Assembly (NCBI GenBank): GCA_015680685.1
Contig: MNCI01008066.1
Coordinates: 911,860 to 975,859, forward strand
DNA: 64,000 bases
Origin: Gnetum montanum
Lineage: Eukaryota > Streptophyta > Gnetopsida > Gnetales > Gnetaceae
Reading direction: 5' to 3'
Below are positions 56,461 through 64,000 of this stretch, one piece after another. The notes under the pieces are model-generated. The model ran no database searches. It was not told where the DNA came from and saw only the letters and a program-made list of their open reading frames with translations. Within the stretch, counting starts at the first letter, position 1. Every line of letters begins with the position of its first letter. The position numbers were made by a program, and so were the translations under genes.

Positions 56461-56720
56461 TCTTCTTTCCTCAACAAGGAAGTTTATCATTTCCAAATCA
56501 ATTTTCTAGACCATATTCTTGTTTACCTCAATCATTATTCCACCCTCACAAATTAGTAATTAGCAACATTGACACAATTGTGTATGACTTCATCTAGCAT
56601 GGATTTAAGCTCTAATTATGTTTGATCTAGTTTGTTGGAAATGCATTATTAAGTTATAGTATGGATGGAAGTCTATTCTCCTACATGGAAATGTTATCAT
56701 ATTTCCTTATTTCATATTTT
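56461..56720 (+). pseudogene. LINE ORF2 segment 4
   Basis: Continues segment 3 after element F is removed: 'GTLLSSTRKFIISKSI' matches the LINE post-RT block (W-K-x-x-L-L-S-x-A-G-R-x-x-L-I-x-S-V). Weak similarity runs to about 56720. The usual C-terminal zinc knuckle, 3' end and poly-A tail were not found. Confidence 0.65.
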
Positions 56721-59164
56721 CTCATTTAATGTCATTTATTCTTTTATTCTCATGTTAAATTACAAGGTTAAACCTATATTTATAAAAGTTTCCAAAAATG
56801 GAAAATTTTAGATGTAAGAAATAATGATGCCAAAATATGCCATACATGGCATAAAATGGTCAACCTACACTATAAATTTAGGGTATTTATCAAATCCAAA
56901 AATTGAACAATGATAAATTCATGAAATCAATTAAGGGATATGAATAAATTACATAGAAATCCATGAAATTTAAAATTCTAAAATTTAATATTTTGAAAAA
57001 GTTAATATAATAAATATGAAATCTTACAATCTAATAAGCATAATTAAATAAACCATAATGATTAAAATACTTAACAAAATCTATGTAATGTTACACCAAG
57101 GTCTCAAGTACAATTTATTTATGCACAAGTTACAATAAACATAATAGATAACCACATGCATCATTTACAAATCCATAACATGGTTTCAACTATACAACAT
57201 TGCTTGAATCCTTTATCCATATCACATCATCACTTTCACTACATATTCTAATCTTCTACCTAACACCATTACCTAGAAACTACATCCAAACCATCATCTA
57301 AAATCTACATGAAATACATGCAAGAAGGGTTAGAACACCTTCATAGTAGAGGAAATTAGTTTGGTGCCATCCAAAACAAAGTTGGAGATGAGGCCTAAGC
57401 TACAAAGCATACTGTTATAGCTCATAAAAAAACTAATTAATCAAAACTATTTACATTAGTGTTAATACCTACCATTAATGCATGATTTTCCCTATGTTCC
57501 CATGGTATTCCCATGATGTTTCTAACATCAAGTGTTTGAATAACTATAAGGTTGATATTAATTTAATTGATCATTAAGGACTATTTGATGTGGCACCTCA
57601 CCTATCTAGGCCAACCCTCATGTTTGATAATGTCCAAATATTGGGTTAGAAACTCTCATGAATGTTAAATGACTAATTGTTGGGTTACATTATGAATAGC
57701 ATTAACCTTATACTCATTCCAGGTTCTAGCTCCTCACTAACACCCTAGATCAGGTTTGTTGCTAACTACATTACCCATAGGTTGATGGGGCATCTCCAAA
57801 GTCAACCTAAATGAATGAATAGTCATTCTTGTATCAATTACCTTGTTACAAAACATGTTGTTAATGAATCTTATTGTCTAGCATGTGTGCACTAATCCTG
57901 TTATTAAGTGTGATAGGATCTCATAATATTTGATTAGGAGCATGACATGGCTATAATTAATGGTTTTTTTAATTAATATTAATAATTTTTCTAAGCCTGC
58001 ATAGTTTAAGAAAATAGATATGTGATTGATGATTCATATATGTTCACATGTGTACTTTAGATATTTAATTTTACATGGCTTTATCTTATTTTCTTTATTG
58101 AGAGGTTTTGGACTATATTTTAGCATTGTAAGATTTTATGATATTGTCTCTTTAATGGTTGTGATATATGAGAGGGAGTTAAGTGAGTGGGAGAGAAAGC
58201 TATGCTTAGGATAGAAAACATTTGGGGTAAGTTTCTTTTAGCTTTGTGGAAGTTTGGGCAATTGGTGTTTTCTTCTATTCCATGCTTTCTAGTCAATCTC
58301 CATTAAAACTCCCATGGTTTAATTCTTCCACGTACTTTGATGATCCAAGAGAGGTGTTCAAAAAATGGAACTAAGAAGTGTTGTGGAATTTCAAATTGAT
58401 TTTGTAGATTACTTGAATCTTTTGGCTTTCGTTTCCCTTATTTTTTCTTTCTTCATTCAGATTAAATGTGAGTTATCTCAACTTCTTCCCCAATTATGAT
58501 TACAAGATTTGTGCACATATGTAGGATGGGTATTGTTTATTTTTACCTTATGATTATGATATTATTTTTTGGCTAAAGGGTTTTGATTTTGTGGATGGAA
58601 TATGGTTTGATGAAATATATGTGTGCATATAACCTACCACTTTCTATGGATTTTGGGTATGAAAATTATAAGAATATTTTCAATAATTTCTATGATATTT
58701 GGTTTTCTCATTCATGCATGTGATTTATTGTGATTAACTGATGAATCTTTGATAAATTCATATGGAACTATGTTTCTTAATTTTTGGGAGATGTGGTCGA
58801 TTTCCATGATGGTAAATTGGAGTTTGAAAATTTTGGTTGATACACTAAGTTAGCTTACTAGATCCATTTTTCCCTACTTTGATCTTAACACATTTTTGTG
58901 ATAGCTTCCATTTGCATAGTAGTTTATCTTAGATTCTTTTTTCCCTTAGTATTTTGTGATCTTGAAATATTGAATTTTTCTTCCTTACATTAAAATTTTC
59001 CTAGTCTTGTGATTATATCAAATCCAATTCTCTCTTTTCATATCAATTTTTGGATTATCCTCCTTTCTTGTTGATCCACATTATAGACTCATTGAATTCT
59101 TTCTTATTGTTTCTCACCTACTCTCATCATTCTAGAGAATTTTCCAACTATTTTCTTATCTTTT
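56721..59164. other. AT-rich intergenic sequence
   Basis: No coding domain, LTR border or RNA gene recognised. Longest open stretch 58026-58214, without features. Confidence 0.5.
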
Positions 59165-59620
59165 CTAGCTGAACAAGATGTCCTAGACCTTTACCAGACA
59201 TCTCTCCTAAATTCTAGTATCCCTATCAAGTTGTCTTACTTGTGCACAAGACACCTCATCTAAGACATCTTGCCATACTCCATGACAAGATGCCTCTTGA
59301 TTCCCAAGACGTCTTGTCCAGGGTGTCACAACTTCTCATCCAAGATGTCATGATGTCTTACCCAAGACATCTCATCTAAGATGTCATGACCTCTTCCATG
59401 AGACTTCTTCCCTACGATGTCATGAAATATCCTTTAAGAGTTCTTTCCTAAGATGTCATAACATCTTACCCAAGACTTCTTCCTCAAGATGTCATGACAT
59501 CTCACCTAAGACTTGTTCCTTGAGATTCATGACATCTTACCCAAGACTTCTTATTCGAGATGACATGACATCTCACCTAAGACTTCTTATCTAAGATGTT
59601 ATGATATCTCTATAAGAATT
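59165..59620. repeat. ~36-bp tandem array with AGATGTCATGACATCT cores
   Basis: About ten imperfect units of the form AAGACTTCTTCCTCAAGATG / TCATGACATCTCACCT. The unit at 59487-59502 has the perfect 16-bp palindrome AGATGTCATGACATCT. Early units are looser (AGACATCTCATCTAAGATGT). Similar motifs are clustered at 30560-30775 and 63170-63460. Confidence 0.8.
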
Positions 59621-62519
59621 TTACAAAACCCTATCAAATCCTCTTTATTTTTGGATCAACTTTATTCTTCTTAGACTTGGTTGCAATCTTCAAATGTGGC
59701 TAAGTTAGGTAAGCTTTCTTGGTTATGGGTTTTGGTTCCTCATGACACTAGATTGCTACATGATGAAATTTGACCTATTAATATCATGTGATTCATTAGA
59801 ATAGTATTCTTGTGAGGATCTCTTGGATTGTTGGATTTCTTGATGAGATGAAATCTCTTGTTCATTTTTTCCTCCACCATCAATTTAATTTTCATGGTTG
59901 TGTGTTTTTGGTTGTTGGATGTTAGAGGTACCACTGAGTTTTTTTAGTTAATTCGAGATGGAATCCATGGAGATGATTTTGATGGTTGATCCCTACTATA
60001 AAATACAGTAGTGTGGCTATTGCTATGGGCCCCATCCTACATAATAGGATGATTCCATGGCTCATTGATCATTTTGTTTTGGTTTGTGCCTCTAGAATAT
60101 TAAAGATGATGTCCTGGGTGATGCCTTTAGCACTACTATGTTTGGAAAACATTGGAAGTGATCTCCTAGATGACATTTCACATTGCAGTTGAGACTAATA
60201 ATAAAAACATGTGCATGGTAATTTGATATTTGGTTTGGATACATGTTGGTTTTGGTTTTTGGGAGGTAAAAATGATAACATAATACACATATTACACAAA
60301 GTGCAGTGCATGCTAGCCTCCTTGTTTATGATGACAATTGAAGTGGGAAAATCTTGGTTTTGGCATTGTATGATGGAAGGACGTTATGGCTATATATTTA
60401 TATATTTATATGGATGTTTTGGGTGGTTCACTTTTATGTTTTATTGAACTAGAATATTTTGTAAGTTAGCCATGCTCCTCCAAATCCTCATGAGATCTAT
60501 CCATCTAGCAATTTGAAAGGTTGCCAAGGTTTCTCACTTAGTTTTATACTGATAACCTATTTTATTTTCAGGTTGATTACTTTTGAGGAAGTGAATGAAG
60601 CTCTTAGAGGATTATTATGGTGATATCAGCTTGATGATGTTGTGTATCAGTTTAGAACTTTGGCTATTATATTTTGGCATTTTCAACATTATGTTAGACA
60701 TTAATTCACTTTTCTATTTATGGGTTTATGGATCATGTATGGTTTAGACTTGTAACAATATGGCATTCATATATATTATGGAATTTAGTTTTACAATTTA
60801 TGTTATCGTATTCTTTTTCAGCATTTTTTTATATGATTTTATATTCACATATTTCCCTCTTCTGTTCTTAGTACTCTCTTCCCTTCTCTTTAGGGTCATG
60901 GCTTCATGATAGGTTTGTTGTTCCTTTCACTACGTAGTTCATTAATTCATATCTATTTCCATAACTAATTGTTTTGTTAGGGGATCTACCCAACATAATG
61001 CTCTTCAACCTAAGGTATGGGAAGGAGGGTGTTTCATATCAATAACTTAATTATCATTTTCCTATCTTTTAACATGTTGAACGCATCCATACATGCTAGA
61101 AACATATGCTAGTTGCTATTAAATGAAGTTGTTATTTTTGTTGGATGTGATGATCATGCCATTCTTCAAAATGTGAAAAAGTTCCATCTTAACTATTACA
61201 CCCCTTCTATAGGCATTAGGTATTGCATTATGATTATGATTTCCATATTATGTGTGGTCTTAACATGTTATGGAGGATGAGTTAGTTTGTTATGATTGCA
61301 ATTTATATGTTATAATGTTTAGCTTTTATGTTATGATTATGATGTCTTTACATGCTTAACTAACATGATTATATATACTAGTCTTGTGTGATGTGTTAGA
61401 CAGGTGATGTGGTTGGAAATGATGTTGGATTGTGATACAAAAGCAACTATTTGATATCTGTATATGCTTTATGTGTGGTTTTAGTATTTATACATTTAAA
61501 TTATAACACTATGTTGTGTGATGCTTAGATCTAATCTTAGTATATGGATGTGTAGTCTGTTTAATATGGGTTTCATGAGTTTAAACAAATTTTAATTTGG
61601 AGTCTCGATGTATTTTTTATACATATTTAAAGTTCAAGGTATTAATTGTGGAGGGAAATAAAAGAAATGAATTTATGAAAATTTTTCTAAAAATGATATT
61701 AAAAAAATAATAAAAGTAATTTAAAGCTTATGCATCACATCAGTGATAAAGCATAAAAATAACTTTTATTCATGATGCTTATGCATAAAAATAAAAAAAT
61801 ATTTTCCCATCATCTTTTATCCTTTTTCTTGTCATTAATATAGTGCATTTAAGTTTTCTATTTTTTGTATGAATAAAAATTAATTTTTCACTCATTTCTT
61901 CTATGCAAAGTATGCTAATAAACTTCTACTTCAAAAATAGATTTTTCCTACCTCTCAACTAAGATTTGGAATTGCTATGGGCATGCATATGTGGGTATAG
62001 GAAATGTTTGAAGTGAAGTTATACTTTGTTAGATTTTTGAAGGTTTTATACTTGTTTGAGAATTTTTCTTCAACAAACTTAATTAATAGGCTATATTTAC
62101 CTTTCCTTTGTATTTTGTACTAGATTAGTGTATATGATCATGTGATGTGAGCATGTGGGATGAATAGGTTAAAGATTAAGTTTAGATGTATACTTTTGCA
62201 AATCACCAAATTAGGAGTAATGTGTTATGGACTATGCATGATATGATATGTAACAAATTGAATGCTTTGAGATTTATAAAAATTGTTTGTAATGTTGTAA
62301 TGGTTCATGTGGTACTGATATTATGTATTCTATGTATGGCTTCGATTTGGGTGCTTCTAGGAAGTTTAGTTAAGTTTTATGATAATTAAATATTGGTAAA
62401 ATTAGAGTTCAATTGAGGTCAAATTGGTGTTGTTGGGATCATCTTCTTATGTACTTTCCAATGGTGGAATTTATTTTATCTTTTGACCTATATCATTTTG
62501 AAGGTTACAGTAGTTATTA
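59621..62519. other. AT-rich intergenic sequence
   Basis: No feature supported. Several open stretches of about 60-78 codons lack domains and have the base composition of the surrounding noncoding DNA. Confidence 0.5.
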
Positions 62520-63720
62520 TGGATCATAGAATTTAAAAAGGGAGGAGAGGAATGAATAAGTTTCCCAAATCAAACCTTTATAAAATAATGCACACACACA
62601 CAAATTTATGTGGTTCCCCAATGTGAGTACTCCACACTCAAAGGGTAGATTGCAAGCACACCTCTGGACTTTGTTGCTCTCAAAATGTGATTGAAGGGAC
62701 CACACCCTATATAGTCATTAAGCCCTACTCCAAAGTATTGTACTGCAACACTAATCACTTAACCTTGCAAGGTCCCATTAGGCTTGAAAGTGTGATTTCA
62801 AGGCTTTCAAAACCTTTAACATCTTAAGCTCTTCACTAGAGTGTTGTACCATAGCACCAACAACTCAATCTCATAAGATCCTAACAAACTCAAGGAAATA
62901 AACCCCATAGGACAACAAGAACAAGAATTACAATGAATAATTGCAACTCAATTTGTTGATCCTTTCACAGTTAGGTATAGCACACTTTACAAACCCAAAT
63001 GATAAGACAATGAGGGGCAACAAAGAATTCAATGATTACAAATGATTGTACAATGAATACAATAATGCTTACACATTTCCCAATGCACATGAAGTCTTCT
63101 TATAGCTACCATGTTGCTAAATCCTTCTCAAAACTTGTGCAACGGGTAGCTAATAGTCACTAACATTCATGGGAGATATCTTTCTCATGCTTGAGACATC
63201 TCTTTGAATCTACCTTTAAATCTAGAAAGACATCTTTGTTTCCTAAAAGACATATTTCTAAAGTCTCTACTCTAGAAGAAATCTTTGTTCTATGGAAGAT
63301 GTCTTTCTAGACTTGATCAACAATCTACAAAGACATCTTTGTTTCATGAAAGACATCTTTGTCTAAGAAAGACATCTTGCTATTTCTAAAGATGTCTTTG
63401 TCTAAATCCACTCCAAATCTACTGAGATATCTACTACTTCCCAGAGACATCTTTCTTCACTTTCCCTTGTATGATGAATTCATCATTCCTTGTCTGTAAT
63501 CTTGATCTTCCGCATGCTTTAATGATGTCCACTTTTCTTGTACAATATCAAGTCCTTATCTATATTGTTTGAAGACATGTGGGTGACCTCCTTCACATTC
63601 TTTGGATGTTACTTTGAAGACATGTGGGTGACCTCCTCCTTTGAGCTCTAGGATAGTTCATTCCTTGTCCTCGTTAGCTCATCTTGGTTTCTCATGTACA
63701 AAGTACTATAAACACAATAA
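62520..63720 (-). repeat. Possible LTR-like segment with GACATCTTTG motif cluster
   Basis: 63170-63460 has about a dozen AGACATCTTTG or AAAGATGTCTT motifs, many spaced 20-40 bp. On the minus strand a TATA-like GCTATAAGAAG lies downstream at about 63097-63107, the same arrangement as in the LTR of G (motif cluster, then a TATA-like site). A short (CA)n is at about 62589-62602. No TG/CA borders or target duplications could be set, so the LTR reading is tentative. Confidence 0.35.
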
Positions 63721-64000
63721 GCATACAACCATACCATCAACTTTTGTCTTCATTTTACTTAATGTTTTAAGCACATCAAAGGATCCACAATTGTCATTTT
63801 TTTGAAATTATATGTAGTTCAAGGAGTATGATAGTGGCAAGAAATTTTTTATGTTATGCTATGATGTTATCTTCATGAAGTTTGTGTGATGATTAGACAT
63901 GAATATATGTGGTTATGTTATGTTTGCTTCATATGTGTTGTGAGTATTGGTAAATGCATTTTTAATGACATTTGTAGTGGTCATTGGCTGGTGGTGCTAG
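63721..64000. other. AT-rich end of window
   Basis: Nothing recognised. Confidence 0.4.

Noticed and set aside
59165-59620. CRISPR-like 36-bp spaced repeats
   Set aside because: There are no unique spacers between units; the whole 36-bp unit repeats. A minisatellite.
61640-61830. MITE with AT-rich inverted repeats
   Set aside because: Repeated GCTTATGCAT/ATAAAAATAA segments are present, but no clear terminal inverted repeats or target duplication could be defined.
62517-62705. 62-codon minus-strand ORF
   Set aside because: Lies in LTR-like noncoding sequence with a CA microsatellite; no protein similarity recognised.

Overview
The window is repeat-filled, AT-rich plant nuclear DNA. I found no intact host gene, rRNA or tRNA. 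It holds old, overlapping and nested retrotransposons with plant-specific hallmarks: Ty3/gypsy elements of the Tat type (a second, archaeal-type RNase H after the usual one), of the Athila type (primer site matching tRNA-Asp) and of chromovirus type (primer site matching initiator tRNA-Met), plus an L1-like LINE and a probable tRNA-derived SINE. Strong decay, wide LTR divergence and very large Tat elements suggest a seed plant with a huge, slowly purged genome. A gymnosperm is my best guess, but that is inference.

Layout. 1-5110: element A (+), the pol half of a Tat-type element (RT, RNase H, archaeal-type RNase H, integrase, 3' noncoding). 5111-11964: element B (+), Athila-type, two LTRs, gag and protease only. 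11965-27751: element D (-), Tat-type: 5' LTR at 27751-26326, gag and protease, then a ~9.6 kb spacer holding a degenerate multi-exon gene on the opposite (+) strand and a ~3 kb array of ~190-bp repeats; its pol half is missing. 27752-30917: element G (-), a chromovirus-like fragment cut by D. 30995-31197: probable SINE. 31250-56720: a LINE (+) broken into pieces by a 1.2-kb solo LTR (32808-34007, duplication ATTGC), element C (34972-44031, Athila-type, 9.06 kb, duplication CCCTT) and element F (44839-56455, -, Tat-type, 11.6 kb, duplication GGTAT/GGTAC). 56721-64000: AT-rich sequence with two short-repeat arrays and no recognised gene.

Putting A, D and F together gives one Tat family of about 22 kb: LTR, gag-protease, GGCC-motif block, antisense spliced gene, ~190-bp repeats, GGCC-motif block, RT-RNaseH-aRNaseH-integrase, GGCC-motif block, 3' noncoding, LTR. 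This layout, with a large pro-RT spacer carrying an oppositely oriented multi-exon gene, is the most unusual thing here. Other points of note: clustered GATATC palindromes upstream of the TATA box in both Athila-type elements; 49-bp cruciform-forming repeats in the solo LTR; two elements that keep gag-protease but lost all of pol; and a short hydrophobic ORF conserved between B and C in the place where Athila elements carry env-like sequence. All coding regions are broken by stops or frameshifts.
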